Shown in pieces: positions 8,282-17,539 of a DNA stretch of 49,583 nucleotides; the first letter of the stretch is position 1, and each line of letters opens with the position of its first letter. Under the pieces are notes generated by a model. That model ran no database searches. It was not told the DNA's origin and saw only the letters and a program-made list of their open reading frames with translations. The stretch comes from an uncultured Planctomycetales bacterium (GTDB lineage Bacteria > Planctomycetota > Planctomycetia > Pirellulales > Thermoguttaceae). The translations under genes were made by a program, and so were the position numbers. The stretch spans positions 1-49,583 of the forward strand of contig CAMZEO010000005.1 of the NCBI GenBank assembly GCA_947305735.1, read 5' to 3'.

Positions 8282-9850
8282 TCACATCATCGCCAGGAAC
8301 TGCGAGGCTAGCACGACGAGCACGAGCGCGACGGGGTAGGTCGCCGCGTAAGCGGCGGCGACGTCGTCGGTTTTCGCGGTGTTGATGAGCGCGCCGAGCG
8401 CCGGGGTGGAGGTCATGCCGCCGGTGATGGAGCCGAGATTGTTGAGCATGCACAACTTGACGATTTTGCTCGCGACAAAGTAGCCCAGGAGCATCGGGAC
8501 GAGTTCCATAATCGCGCCGTAGACGAACAGAATGAATCCGTATTCTTTAACGTCGTGAACGAACCCGGCGCCGCCGGGAACGCCGGCTCCGATGAGGAAG
8601 AAAACCAGACCGAATTCACGGAACGATTTTAAGAAGTCGGTCGAAATCTTCATGCTGATCGGACCGAGACGTCCAAAATGTCCGAGAATCAAGCCCATGA
8701 TCAGCGCGCCGCCCGTGTTGCCGAGCGAGAAGTTCGCGCAGCCGGGAAGCGGAACGTAGACTTTGCCGAGCAGGACGCCGAGAATAATCGCGAGCGCGAA
8801 CGGTCCAAGCCCGATCGGGTCGAGTTTCAAAAGATTTTCGGGAAGTCTGCGATCAACGACAATTTCGCCCGCCGCCTGCATCTTCTTTTGCTCTTCGGTA
8901 ATGTCGGCGCGGAGAAGCTTCGGAACGAGTTGGACGAACAGGACGACCCCGACGACTCCAAACGGATACCCGATCGCGTGGCCGACGGTGCAGCGGTCGA
9001 CGAGCAGGTTCTGAATCTCTTCAACCGACAGCGACGACAACTCGGGGTGTTCCAGCATGTACGTGTCGAAGACGCCCGCGTTCACGTACGCGTCGCACAA
9101 CGTCGGACTGGCGTTTTGCAGAACTTCGTTCGCGGCGGCGAAGCCGGGCGTGGTGGTTAGCGAACCGGAAAGAATCCCGACGAGCATCGCGGCGTCGACG
9201 TCGGTGATCTTGATAAGCGCGGCGCACGTGAGCGCGGCGGTTCCAATGATAACCAGACCGAGAAGCGCGTACGATTTGTAGTTTTGCTTGAGATTCTTGA
9301 AGAATTTCGGGCCAGCGATGAACCCGACGCTTGTGACGAAGCACAACAAGCCCAGGTCGCTTACGAGCTTCATCGACGTCTTCATCTTCGCTTCGTCGAC
9401 GGTGACGAGCCCAATTTGGTGCAGGAGCGAATCGTTGGCGCAGCCGAAATGACCGAAGACAAGCGCGATAAGGAACACGCCGGCGGTGCCGAGCCCGACG
9501 CCTTTAATTTCGATTTTGCCGAGCAGATACCCGACGACCGTAATCAGGAAAACGAGGAACAGGATATTGGCGAACGGGGTCATAAAAACTTTGGCGAGAT
9601 AGCCTTTTTCCGCCTTTTTTTCTTTCGGACTCTCGGCGGGTTGAGGGGCGCTTTCGGCGGCGGGGGTCTGTTCCGGCGCGGCTTCGGCTACTGTTTCCCG
9701 CGCGACGTCGACGGCGGCGCTTTCGGCGGTCGGTTGGTCCGCGGGGGGTTGTAAAGCGGCGAGCGCGGGTTGCAACGCGCAAACGCACAACGCCGCCAAA
9801 AGTATCGCGGCGGCGGTCTTCAACGATCCAAATCCAATTTTAGATAACAA
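8282..9850 (-). CDS. Aspartate:alanine exchanger (AAT/YidE-YbjL) family transporter, candidate succinate exporter
   Basis: 522 residues. The start is a TTG at 9850: GGAG lies 8 bases upstream and the frame is closed by a TAA further up. After a signal-like N-terminus and an 80-residue linker rich in Ala, Pro and Glu come two similar membrane halves of about five helices each. Each half carries the family's repeated motif: GSLTTTPGFAAA in the first and GGMTSTPALGALI in the second. The central soluble part is short, with no clear TrkA-C domains. Family members exchange aspartate and alanine, and SucE of corynebacteria exports succinate. The gene lies directly downstream of sdhCAB in the same orientation but has its own -10, so C4-dicarboxylate export is a reasonable inference. 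The substrate cannot be read from sequence. Confidence 0.85.
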   Translation of the reverse strand: MLSKIGFGSLKTAAAILLAALCVCALQPALAALQPPADQPTAESAAVDVARETVAEAAPEQTPAAESAPQPAESPKEKKAEKGYLAKVFMTPFANILFLVFLITVVGYLLGKIEIKGVGLGTAGVFLIALVFGHFGCANDSLLHQIGLVTVDEAKMKTSMKLVSDLGLLCFVTSVGFIAGPKFFKNLKQNYKSYALLGLVIIGTAALTCAALIKITDVDAAMLVGILSGSLTTTPGFAAANEVLQNASPTLCDAYVNAGVFDTYMLEHPELSSLSVEEIQNLLVDRCTVGHAIGYPFGVVGVVLFVQLVPKLLRADITEEQKKMQAAGEIVVDRRLPENLLKLDPIGLGPFALAIILGVLLGKVYVPLPGCANFSLGNTGGALIMGLILGHFGRLGPISMKISTDFLKSFREFGLVFFLIGAGVPGGAGFVHDVKEYGFILFVYGAIMELVPMLLGYFVASKIVKLCMLNNLGSITGGMTSTPALGALINTAKTDDVAAAYAATYPVALVLVVLASQFLAMM

Positions 9851-9870
9851 GGGAGCGTCTCCAATTGTAT

Positions 9871-9876
9871 ATTATA
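9871..9876 (-). promoter_or_regulatory. -10 element of the transporter gene
   Basis: The minus strand reads TATAAT 21 bases before the TTG start. No strong -35 is present, which may point to an activator. With the terminator at 9955-10008 it suggests transcription separate from sdhB. Confidence 0.4.
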
Positions 9877-9954
9877 TGTTTTGTAACACTTGTTCTGACA
9901 TATGGTTAAGCGTCAGAAGTTTTTTATTGCCATCGTGGGAATAAAGGTTTGCGA

Positions 9955-10008
9955 TATAAAAGGCGCGAAGTTCCGTCGACGAACGTCGAATTTCAGAACC
10001 GCGCGCCT
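9955..10008 (-). terminator. Terminator of the sdhCAB operon
   Basis: On the minus strand AGGCGCG pairs with CGCGCCT across a loop of about 34 bases, and the second arm runs into TTTTAT. It begins 30 bases after the sdhB stop codon. Confidence 0.6.
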
Positions 10009-10037
10009 GTTCTTACGCGAACGCGAAACGGCTCGCG

Positions 10038-10778
10038 TTAATCCTGAAGTTTCGCGAGAAGGAACTCGCGATTGAGACGAGCGATATGAGCGATCGAAAC
10101 GCCTTTGGGGCATTCGGCTTCGCACGCGCCGGTGTTCGAGCATGCGCCGAATCCGAGTTCGTCCATCTTGGCGACCATCGCCTTGGCGCGTCGCGCGGCT
10201 TCCGGACGACCTTGCGGCAGCTTCGCGAGCGCGGAGACGCGCGCGGCGACGAACAGCATGGCGGAACCGTTTTTGCACGTCGCGACGCAGGCGCCGCAAC
10301 CGATGCACGCGGACGCGTCCATCGCTTCGTCGGCGTCTTTCTTGCTGATTTGAATCAGGTTGGCGTCGGGCGCTATGCCGGTGGTCGAGATAAACCCGCC
10401 CGCCTGGAGGATTTTGTCGAACGCGTTGCGGTCGACGACGAGGTCTTTAACGACCGGGAACGCGGCGGAGCGCCACGGTTCGACGGTAATCGTGTCGCCG
10501 TCCTTGAATTTGCGACAATGGAGCTGACACGTGGTGATTTCGTCGTCCGGACCGTGGGGGCGCCCGTTGATATACAGCGAGCACATGCCGCAGATGCCTT
10601 CGCGACAGTCGTGATCGAACGCGAACGGCTCCTTTCCTTCGCGAATGAGCTTATTGTTCAGGATGTCGAGCATTTCGAGGAACGACGTGTCCGGGGAGAT
10701 ACCGTCGATATGATAGGTCTCGAATCGACCTTTCGCTTTTGCGTTTTTCTGACGCCAAACTTTAACGGTGAATTTCAT
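10038..10778 (-). CDS. sdhB: Succinate dehydrogenase/fumarate reductase iron-sulfur subunit
   Basis: 246 residues. It passes electrons between the flavoprotein and the membrane cytochrome. The plant-type [2Fe-2S] site is CREGICGMC (Cys58, 63, 66) with a fourth Cys near 84. The bacterial ferredoxin part has [11 protein letters not shown] (Cys158, 161, 164, 168) and the later cysteines 213, 219 and 223 ([16 protein letters not shown]). Length and motif order fit the family. It is last in the sdhC-sdhA-sdhB operon, 71 bases after sdhA, and is followed by a terminator. Direction (succinate oxidation or fumarate reduction) cannot be told from this subunit. frdB would be an equally valid name. Confidence 0.95.
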   Translation of the reverse strand: MKFTVKVWRQKNAKAKGRFETYHIDGISPDTSFLEMLDILNNKLIREGKEPFAFDHDCREGICGMCSLYINGRPHGPDDEITTCQLHCRKFKDGDTITVEPWRSAAFPVVKDLVVDRNAFDKILQAGGFISTTGIAPDANLIQISKKDADEAMDASACIGCGACVATCKNGSAMLFVAARVSALAKLPQGRPEAARRAKAMVAKMDELGFGACSNTGACEAECPKGVSIAHIARLNREFLLAKLQD

Positions 10779-10849
10779 TGTTCTTCAATATCTGTATCGA
10801 GTAATGATCGGTAATTTGACAAGTTCACGAAACGACGCGCCGACTGAAA

Positions 10850-12799
10850 TCAGTCTTTGTAGTTGCGCGTCGCAAGTTTGACTTCTTCGTAAACCAACGG
10901 TTCTTTGTGGAGTTCGGGATCTTTGTCTTCGCCCTTGTATTCCCACGCGGAGACGTACATATAATTGACGTCGTCGCGGAGCGTTTCGCCCTCGGGCGTC
11001 TGACTCTCTTCGCGGAAGTGTCCGCCGCACGACTCTTTACGATTGAGCGCGTCGAGCGTGATGAGTTTGGCGGTTTCAAGGAAGTCGACGAATCGATTGG
11101 CCTTTTCAAGCTCCTGATTGAATTCTTTGTCGGTTCCGGGGACGAGCACGTCTTTCCAGAACTCTTTTTTGAGCGCTTCGATCATGCCGAGCGCTTTTTT
11201 AAGCCCCGCTTCGTTGCGCGCCATGCCGACGTATTCCCACAGGATGTGATAGAGCTTTTTATGAAGTTCGTCGACCGGCTGTTTGCCCTTGACGGCGAGA
11301 ATTTTCTTAATGCGCGCTTTGACGGCGTTTTCCGCCTCTTTAAACGCCGGATGGTTCGTGTCGGTTTTCGGCGTTTGAATTTCATGCGATAGGTACGCGC
11401 CAATCGTATACGGGAGGACGAAATAGCCGTCCGCAAGCCCTTGCATGAGCGCCGAGGCGCCGAGGCGGTTGCCGCCGTGGTCGCTGAAGTTCGCTTCGCC
11501 GATCGCGTACAGACCGGGGATCGTCGTCTGGAGTTCGTAGTCGACCCAGATTCCGCCCATCGTGTAGTGGATGGCGGGGAAGATCATCATCGGTTCTTTA
11601 TAAGGATCGACGTCGGTGATCTTTTCGTACATCTGGAACAGGTTGCCGTAACGTTCGCGAATGACGTCGATTCCCAGACGCTTGATCGCGTCGGAGAAGT
11701 CCAGGAAGACGGCCAGTCCGGTCTCGTTGACGCCAAAACCCGCGTCGCAACGCTCTTTAGCGGCGCGAGACGCGACGTCGCGCGGAACCAGGTTGCCGAA
11801 GGCGGGATAGCGGCGTTCGAGGTAGTAGTCGCGGTCCGCTTCCGGAATTTGCGACGCTTTAATTTGTTTTTTGCGGAGCTTTTCGACGTCTTCGAGCTTC
11901 TTCGGAACCCAGATGCGACCGTCGTTGCGCAGCGATTCGGACATCAGCGTCAACTTTGACTGCTGTTCGCCGTGAACCGGAATGCACGTCGGGTGAATTT
12001 GGACGTAGCACGGATTCGCGAAGCACGCGCCTTTGCGATAGCATTGAATCGCGGCGGACGAGTTGCTGTTCATCGCGTTGGTCGAGAGGAAATACGCGTT
12101 GCCGTAGCCGCCGGTCGCGAGAACGACCGCGTGCGCGCCGTAACGCTCGATTTCGCCCGTCTCCAGGTTGCGGACGATAATCCCCTTGGCTTTGCCGTCG
12201 ATGACGACCAGATCGAGCATTTCGCGACGGTTGTACGATTTGACGGTCCCTGCGGCGATTTGCGCGTTGAGCGACGCGTAAGCGCCAAGCAGGAGCTGTT
12301 GCCCGGTCTGACCGCGAGCGTAGAACGTGCGGGAAACTTGCGCGCCGCCGAACGAGCGGTTCGCGAGCAAGCCCGCGTAGTCGCGCGCGAAAGGCACGCC
12401 CTGCGCGACGCATTTGTCGATGATCATATTGCTGACTTCCGCGAGACGGTAGACGTTGGCTTCTCTTGCGCGGAAGTCGCCGCCTTTGATCGTGTCGTAG
12501 AAGAGGCGGTAGACGGAGTCGTTGTCGTTGCGGTAGTTCTTCGCGGCGTTGATGCCGCCCTGCGCGGCGATCGAGTGCGCGCGGCGCGGGCTGTCGGAGA
12601 TGCAGAAGACCTTGACGTTGTATCCGAGTTCGCCGAGCGTGGCGGCGGCTGACGCGCCTCCAAGACCGGTTCCGACGACGATGATTTCCAATTTGCGTTT
12701 ATTGGCGGGACTCACGACCTTGACGTTCGACTTGTAACGCGTCCATTTTTCGGCCAGCGGCCCTTCCGGAATATTTGATTGCAACTTTATTTCAGACAT
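10850..12799 (-). CDS. sdhA: Succinate dehydrogenase/fumarate reductase flavoprotein subunit
   Basis: 649 residues, the catalytic subunit that interconverts succinate and fumarate at the inner face of the membrane. The dinucleotide-binding motif [19 protein letters not shown] lies near residues 41-59. His75 in [14 protein letters not shown] is the expected site of covalent FAD attachment. [15 protein letters not shown] near the C-terminal third is the second FAD-binding signature. The long form and the CAB gene order match the Wolinella/Bacteroides-type enzyme rather than the E. coli sdhCDAB type. It lies between sdhC and sdhB. The ribosome binding site is weak. frdA is an alternative name. 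Confidence 0.96.
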   Translation of the reverse strand: MSEIKLQSNIPEGPLAEKWTRYKSNVKVVSPANKRKLEIIVVGTGLGGASAAATLGELGYNVKVFCISDSPRRAHSIAAQGGINAAKNYRNDNDSVYRLFYDTIKGGDFRAREANVYRLAEVSNMIIDKCVAQGVPFARDYAGLLANRSFGGAQVSRTFYARGQTGQQLLLGAYASLNAQIAAGTVKSYNRREMLDLVVIDGKAKGIIVRNLETGEIERYGAHAVVLATGGYGNAYFLSTNAMNSNSSAAIQCYRKGACFANPCYVQIHPTCIPVHGEQQSKLTLMSESLRNDGRIWVPKKLEDVEKLRKKQIKASQIPEADRDYYLERRYPAFGNLVPRDVASRAAKERCDAGFGVNETGLAVFLDFSDAIKRLGIDVIRERYGNLFQMYEKITDVDPYKEPMMIFPAIHYTMGGIWVDYELQTTIPGLYAIGEANFSDHGGNRLGASALMQGLADGYFVLPYTIGAYLSHEIQTPKTDTNHPAFKEAENAVKARIKKILAVKGKQPVDELHKKLYHILWEYVGMARNEAGLKKALGMIEALKKEFWKDVLVPGTDKEFNQELEKANRFVDFLETAKLITLDALNRKESCGGHFREESQTPEGETLRDDVNYMYVSAWEYKGEDKDPELHKEPLVYEEVKLATRNYKD

Positions 12800-12892
12800 G
12801 GCTTTATGCTTTTTACTATCTTATTACGCGAGCGGAGCGTCGAAGCGCCGCGGTCGCTCTTGAATTCAAATGAAAACCGACGGATTTGCGTT

Positions 12893-13567
12893 CTAACCGC
12901 AACAACCGCAATGGATGCAAATCGGAATGAGGGAATTGCCGAGGAAAATAACGGCGGCGTAAAGTTTCGCCAGGCATTGCAGACGCGGAAGCCAAACGGA
13001 GTTGTTCATACCGATTGTTTGAAACGCGCTCCAGAACCCATGGGAAACGTGGTAATAGATCGCGCAGAACCAGACGATATACAGAGCGCAGTTGAAGAGG
13101 CTGAACGGCGACGAGCGGAAGAGATCGACGACAAGCTTGTACCCGTCTTCGATTTCGCCGCCGATGAATTGCTGGAGTTGCATATGCGCCCAGAAATGAC
13201 AGAGGTGGAAAAAGAGGAAGCAGAGCACGATGATTCCAAGAACGAACATATTTTTTGAGGCCCACGACGTCGCTTTCGACCTGTTCGGAACACGGTAAGC
13301 GATCTCGCGCGGACGCGCCGTCCAATTGTTGAACTCGATGAACAGCGAGAACAGAATATGAACGATGAAGCCGGCCGGCAAAACGGGAACCATAATCCGA
13401 ACGAACGTGTTTACCTCCATAAATTTGCAAACGCTTTCGTAGAGTTCGGGGGAAACGAGCGCCGCAAGGTTCAGCGCCAGGTGCAGGGCCAGAAAAATCA
13501 GCAGAAACAAGCCGCTGAGGCTCATTATCAGCTTCTTACCGATCGACGAACAAAGAAAGTTTATCAT
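12893..13567 (-). CDS. sdhC: Succinate dehydrogenase/fumarate reductase cytochrome b subunit (b558 type)
   Basis: 224 residues with five predicted membrane helices, the size expected of the single-polypeptide diheme anchor. Candidate heme ligands are the His in LALHLALN (helix 1), those in FFHLCHFWAH and those in YYHVSHGFWSAF. It is the first gene of the operon, 93 bases upstream of sdhA. A TTGACA-N16-TATGCT promoter at 13783-13810 and a palindrome covering the predicted start site lie upstream, leaving a leader of about 205 nucleotides. The C-terminus ends in an unusual Cys-rich tail (CIHCGCCG). Confidence 0.93.
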   Translation of the reverse strand: MINFLCSSIGKKLIMSLSGLFLLIFLALHLALNLAALVSPELYESVCKFMEVNTFVRIMVPVLPAGFIVHILFSLFIEFNNWTARPREIAYRVPNRSKATSWASKNMFVLGIIVLCFLFFHLCHFWAHMQLQQFIGGEIEDGYKLVVDLFRSSPFSLFNCALYIVWFCAIYYHVSHGFWSAFQTIGMNNSVWLPRLQCLAKLYAAVIFLGNSLIPICIHCGCCG

Positions 13568-13755
13568 GATCTCGTATTGTAAAACTCTGCGGCCAGGCGT
13601 TTAATCGCGTCGGATTGCGAACGCCTCGCCTTGCGTCCAGTGACTGACGACAAAAGCGCGACGAAAGCGCGACTTTGCCCTCCAACGTTATCCGAATACC
13701 AAGCGTCGCTCGTTTTCGATAACTCCATTGCTTTAAAGCGGTCGTTATTTTCCAC

Positions 13756-13776
13756 TTTATCGATAAAAGTTTATCG
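13756..13776. promoter_or_regulatory. Operator-like palindrome at the sdh transcription start
   Basis: TTTATCGATAAA at 13756-13767 is a perfect palindrome, and CGATAAA-AG-TTTATCG at 13761-13776 is a second, overlapping inverted repeat. The block lies immediately downstream of the sdhC -10 (13783-13788), so it covers about +1 to +20. That placement suits a repressor. The binding protein is unknown. Confidence 0.5.
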
Positions 13777-13782
13777 CTTTTT

Positions 13783-13810
13783 AGCATACATGGAATTTAC
13801 GTTTTGTCAA
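13783..13810 (-). promoter_or_regulatory. Promoter of sdhCAB
   Basis: Minus strand TTGACA (plus 13805-13810), 16 bases, TATGCT (plus 13783-13788). Perfect -35 hexamer. Predicted start near 13776. Confidence 0.65.
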
Positions 13811-13938
13811 GGTAATCTGGGGGGACTTGGCTGGGACTTTAATAAAAACGTAGCGGTTGTAATGATTATAACGGCTTGCTTGCGCGGCGCGGCGAGACGC
13901 TTGCCAATCAAAAGGTAAAACGATTTTTCTTCGCGACG

Positions 13939-13967
13939 TTGCGAGTCGGTTTTTGGAGCGGTATAAT
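13939..13967 (+). promoter_or_regulatory. Promoter of the TIM-barrel gene at 14103
   Basis: TTGCGA at 13939-13944, 17 bases, TATAAT at 13962-13967. Gives a leader of about 130 nucleotides. Confidence 0.55.
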
Positions 13968-14102
13968 GAGCCGTCGCCGTCGGCGCGCGACCTGTCGATT
14001 TGCGCGCATGACGTTTGGACGCTCTTTACCGTTAAGGCGATTTCACGGTCGAGCGGAACACAGATTTTTGTCGGCAGTTATTAGAAAGCGAGACCCGATC
14101 CC

Positions 14103-15485
14103 ATGAAAAAAGTATTGTTGCTCTTATCGTTCTTATGCGTTTCGACCGCCGTTCCGGCGCAAGACGCCGATCAACCGACGACCTACGATCCCAACGCGAC
14201 GGCCGAATCGCTCGGTCTTGAGCCGTTTGTCGTTCCCGACGGTTTCTTTCCGCTCTTTCCGTGGGATCATCTCGACAGCTGGGGCGACAAGTACCAGCCG
14301 ATGGAGGAGGGAATTAGGTCGATGGCCGAATGCGAGTTCACCATGTCGGCGTTTGTCGGGGACGAGCGCGGCGTGAAGATCGCCGAAGAAAACGGCCTAA
14401 AGTATATCTACAAGTTGCCGCTCGAGACGTTTGATCAGCGCGAATTGTCCGAAGAAGAGATTCAGACGAAATGCGACGCGATCGACGCCATGATTAAAGA
14501 AAAGGTCCAGTCGACCAAAGACGACGCCGATTGCGTCGGGTATTTCCTTCGCGACGAGCCGGGCGCGTTTTGCAATCGTTCCTTAGCCGCCGCCGTCGAA
14601 GCGGTTAAGAAATACGCGCCGGGCAAACTCGCGTATATCAACTTGTATCCCGGTTACGCGTCGACCATCGGCGCGGACGTCGATTCGCAGCTGGGAACGT
14701 ATTCGTTCCGCGAATATCTCGAACGCTTCGTTCAGGAAGTCAAGCCGCAATTCCTGAGTTACGACAACTATATGGTCGAATATTCCGAGGACCTGCGCAA
14801 TATCGAACGCGGAATCAGCCATTTCGAGGACCTGTTTGAAGTTCGCGACGTCGCGTTGAAATACAACCTGCCGTTCTGGTACATCGGAAGCAGTTTGTGC
14901 ATTCAGGAACAGTCGACGCCTCCGACCGCCGAACGCTACGCGTATCAGATGTACACCGCGCTCGCCGCCGGCGCCGAAGGACTCACGTGGTTCCTCTATT
15001 ATCCGCTTGGCTGGAAAGAAAGTCCGATCGACGAAAACGGCAAGAAAACGATTTCGTGGCAGTATATGCGCGATATTAACGAGCAGATGAAAGCGCTCGG
15101 AACTTATTTGCAGGGCTATCGTTCCACCGAATGCGGTCTCACGCCCTTTGACGGAGAGAATTTGCCGGAATTGCCCGCGCTTCCGCAAAACGTCTTAAAG
15201 AACGTGAAACTCGCGTTCTCCGGGTTCGCAAGCAATTACGGAACCGAGCCTAAATTGATGATCGGCGAATTCGCGCAGAAGGACGGCGACGCCGTCGCGG
15301 CGCTCGCCGTCAATTTGAACACGACCGCCTCCGTTAAAGTAACGTTCGATTTGCCCGAAGGTTACAAGACGGTCAAAGTCGTCTCGCCGATCGACGGTTC
15401 CGAAACGGTCGCCCCCGAAAAGGCGATGAAAGACGGTTTCTGGATCATTCCCGGCCACGGCAAGTTGTTCGTCTTCGAAAAATAG
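14103..15485 (+). CDS. Exported TIM-barrel protein, glycoside-hydrolase-like, tandem copy 1
   Basis: 460 residues with a Sec signal peptide (MKKVLLLLSFLCVSTAVPA, then QDADQ). The mature part starts with a short extension and then alternating strands and helices that read as a (beta/alpha)8 barrel. Conserved barrel motifs are FPWDHLDSW, YFLRDEPGAF (likely acidic active-site residue), LAYINLYPGY and PQFLSYDNYMVEY. A beta-sandwich of about 90 residues ends the protein. Domains of this kind in planctomycetes are usually annotated as hypothetical or glycoside-hydrolase-like. The neighbouring gene at 15758 is a close paralogue, so the pair arose by tandem duplication. Substrate unknown. Confidence 0.85.
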   Translation: MKKVLLLLSFLCVSTAVPAQDADQPTTYDPNATAESLGLEPFVVPDGFFPLFPWDHLDSWGDKYQPMEEGIRSMAECEFTMSAFVGDERGVKIAEENGLKYIYKLPLETFDQRELSEEEIQTKCDAIDAMIKEKVQSTKDDADCVGYFLRDEPGAFCNRSLAAAVEAVKKYAPGKLAYINLYPGYASTIGADVDSQLGTYSFREYLERFVQEVKPQFLSYDNYMVEYSEDLRNIERGISHFEDLFEVRDVALKYNLPFWYIGSSLCIQEQSTPPTAERYAYQMYTALAAGAEGLTWFLYYPLGWKESPIDENGKKTISWQYMRDINEQMKALGTYLQGYRSTECGLTPFDGENLPELPALPQNVLKNVKLAFSGFASNYGTEPKLMIGEFAQKDGDAVAALAVNLNTTASVKVTFDLPEGYKTVKVVSPIDGSETVAPEKAMKDGFWIIPGHGKLFVFEK

Positions 15486-15528
15486 CAAGCGGTAGCGCGA
15501 CGCGTTGATTTAACGCTTCCTCAACCAC

Positions 15529-15660
15529 GCGACGCTTCGCCTCAAGTTCGCGAGCCGCCTTCTAAAGGACGCAGGGGCCTTGTGCCCCGGAGTCCGGCGG
15601 CGGGTAATACAATGCGCCGCGTCAACACACAATTACTTTGTCGCGCGTATGCCGCCGGCA
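15529..15660 (+). repeat. Dispersed repeat R2, copy B
   Basis: Starts GCGACGCTTCGCCTCAAGTT and includes CCTTCTAAAGGACGC, CCTTGTGCCCCGGAGTCC and GGCGGCGGGTAATACAAT, all shared with the copy at 17266. It lacks the 30-base hairpin core present there. The tail with CTTTGTCGCGCGTATGCCG is also found at 17234, just before copy C. Confidence 0.75.
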
Positions 15661-15757
15661 ATCCCGCGCGGCGCGTTGATTTAACGATTTCCCCAACCAA
15701 CGCGATGCGAAAACGCAATATCTCTAGAAAACACAACGCTTAATCACAAATATCGCT

Positions 15758-17161
15758 ATGAAAAAACTTTTGCTCCTATTGACGCTTTTGTGCGTTTCAA
15801 CCGCCGTTTTGGCGCAAGACGCCGATCGGCCGACGACCTACGACCCCGACGCGACGGCGGAGTCGCTCGGACTTGAGCCGTACGTCGCGTCGGACGGGTT
15901 CTTTCCGCTCTTTCCGTGGGATTTCCTCGACGTCTGGGGCGACCAATATCATCCGATGGAAGAGGGAATTAAGTCGATGGCCGAATGCGAGTTCACCATG
16001 TCGGCGTTTGTCGGGGACGAACGCGGCGTGAAGATCGCCAAAGAAAACGGCCTGAAGTGCATATGTCGACTCCCTTTTAAGTCGTTTGATCAACGCGAAT
16101 TGTCGGAAGAAGAAATTCAGAAAAAATGCGCCGAGATCGACGCGACAGTCAAAGAGAACGTCGAGTCGACCAAAGACGATCCGACCGTCGTCGGCTATTA
16201 CATTATCGACGAACCGGGCGCGTACTGCAATCGTTCCTTAGCCGCGGCTGTCGAAGCGGTTAAGAAATACGCGCCGGGCAAACTTGCGTATATCAACCTG
16301 TATCCCGGCTACGCGTCGACCATCGGCGCGGACGTCGATTCGCAACTTGGCACGTTTTCCTATCGCGAATATCTGGAACGGTACGTTCAGGAAGTCAAGC
16401 CGCAGTTCCTGAGCTACGACAACTACATGATCCAGTATTCCGAGGACATGCGGACGATGGGGCGCGGAATCGTCCACTTCACGGACCTATTTGAAGTTCG
16501 CGCCGTCGCTCAGAAGTACAATTTGCCGTTCTGGTTCATCGGAACGTGTTTATGCCTCCGCGAACCGTCGAGTCCGCCGACCGCCGAGCGCTACGCGTAT
16601 CAGATGTACACCGCGCTCGCCGCGGGCGCCGAAGGACTCACGTGGTTCCTCTACTACCCGCGCTATCCGCACGCCTGGCAAGACGCGCCGATCGACGAAA
16701 ACGGGAACAAAACCCTTTCGTGGACCTACTTGCGCGACGTCAACGAGCAGATGAAATCGCTCGGAACGTATTTGCAGAGCTATCGGTCGACCGAATGCGG
16801 CCTGACGCCCTTCTATACGAAAGAGGAACGGCCGGAACTGCCGCAGACGCCCGAACTTCCGCAAAACGTCTTGAAGAACGTCAATCTCGCGTTTTCGAAG
16901 AACACGGACAATTACGAAGCCGAGCCGAAATTAATGATCGGCGAATTCGCGCAGAAGGACGGCGACGCCGTCGCGGCGCTCGCCGTCAATTTGGATCGCG
17001 GCGCGAGCGTTAAAGTTACGTTCGATTTGCCCGAAGGGTATAAGACGCTTAAAATCGTCTCCCCGATCGACGGTTCCGAATCGGTCGTTCCCGAAGACGC
17101 CGTCAAAGACGGCTTCTGGATCATCCCCGGCCACGGCAAATTGTTCGTTTTGGAAAAGTAG
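15758..17161 (+). CDS. Exported TIM-barrel protein, glycoside-hydrolase-like, tandem copy 2
   Basis: 467 residues, paralogue of the gene at 14103 along its full length. Signal peptide MKKLLLLLTLLCVSTAVLA, then QDADR. It keeps the barrel motifs FPWDFLDVW, YYIIDEPGAY, LAYINLYPGY and PQFLSYDNYMIQY. A stretch of about 50 residues around the DEPGA motif is almost unchanged from copy 1 while flanking parts differ more, which suggests selection or gene conversion. It has a few inserted residues in the linker before the C-terminal beta-sandwich (TKEERPELPQTPELPQ). The 270 bases between the two genes hold repeat copy B; no good promoter was seen there. Confidence 0.85.
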   Translation: MKKLLLLLTLLCVSTAVLAQDADRPTTYDPDATAESLGLEPYVASDGFFPLFPWDFLDVWGDQYHPMEEGIKSMAECEFTMSAFVGDERGVKIAKENGLKCICRLPFKSFDQRELSEEEIQKKCAEIDATVKENVESTKDDPTVVGYYIIDEPGAYCNRSLAAAVEAVKKYAPGKLAYINLYPGYASTIGADVDSQLGTFSYREYLERYVQEVKPQFLSYDNYMIQYSEDMRTMGRGIVHFTDLFEVRAVAQKYNLPFWFIGTCLCLREPSSPPTAERYAYQMYTALAAGAEGLTWFLYYPRYPHAWQDAPIDENGNKTLSWTYLRDVNEQMKSLGTYLQSYRSTECGLTPFYTKEERPELPQTPELPQNVLKNVNLAFSKNTDNYEAEPKLMIGEFAQKDGDAVAALAVNLDRGASVKVTFDLPEGYKTLKIVSPIDGSESVVPEDAVKDGFWIIPGHGKLFVLEK

Positions 17162-17265
17162 GGCGGTCCGACGCCGACTTCCCCAACCAACGCGACGCCA
17201 AAATACAGAATGAAAGCCGCAGGCAGAAGCGCGCTTTGTCGCGCGTATGCCGCCGGCAACTCCAT

Positions 17266-17390
17266 GCGACGCTTCGCCTCAAGTTCGCAAGCCGCCTTCT
17301 AAAGGACGCGGAGCCGCCAACGAGCGGCGGTTCCAAAAAGCCTTGTGCCCCGGAGTCCGGCGGCGGGTAATACAATATGCCGCCAAAACG
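17266..17390 (+). repeat. Dispersed repeat R2, copy C with hairpin core
   Basis: Same outer blocks as copy B, but with an inserted core at about 17311-17340 that can fold (GCCGC, CAACGA, GCGGC) and continues GGTTCCAAAAAG. The corresponding core of copy A (6950-7091) is in reverse orientation relative to the outer blocks. A further fragment, CGACGCTTCGCCGCAAGTTT, lies at about 17409-17428. Confidence 0.75.
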
Positions 17391-17470
17391 CAAAATTCCC
17401 TAACCCACGCGACGCTTCGCCGCAAGTTTTGGGCAATTTACAAAAACTCAAGAAAAAAGAAAAAAGCCTC

Positions 17471-17498
17471 TCGACAAAGCGCGAACCCCTGATAGAAT
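17471..17498 (+). promoter_or_regulatory. Promoter of the initiator tRNA gene
   Basis: TCGACA at 17471-17476, 16 bases, TAGAAT at 17493-17498. The tRNA begins 42 bases after the -10. Confidence 0.55.
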
Positions 17499-17539
17499 AA
17501 CAGGCGTTGAGGGCGTTCGCGCTTTTCAACGTTTAGGAT

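Larger units (their letters stand above)
13568..14102. other. Divergent control region between sdhC and the gene at 14103
   Basis: 535 bases without a credible gene. It holds the sdh leader (13568-13775), an operator-like palindrome, the sdh promoter on the minus strand and the promoter of the 14103 gene on the plus strand. Short frames inside have arbitrary composition and no ribosome binding site. Confidence 0.6.

Noticed and set aside
13536..13787. 83-codon minus frame in the sdh leader
   Set aside because: It overlaps the sdhC start, lies across the predicted promoter and operator, and has no protein-like features.
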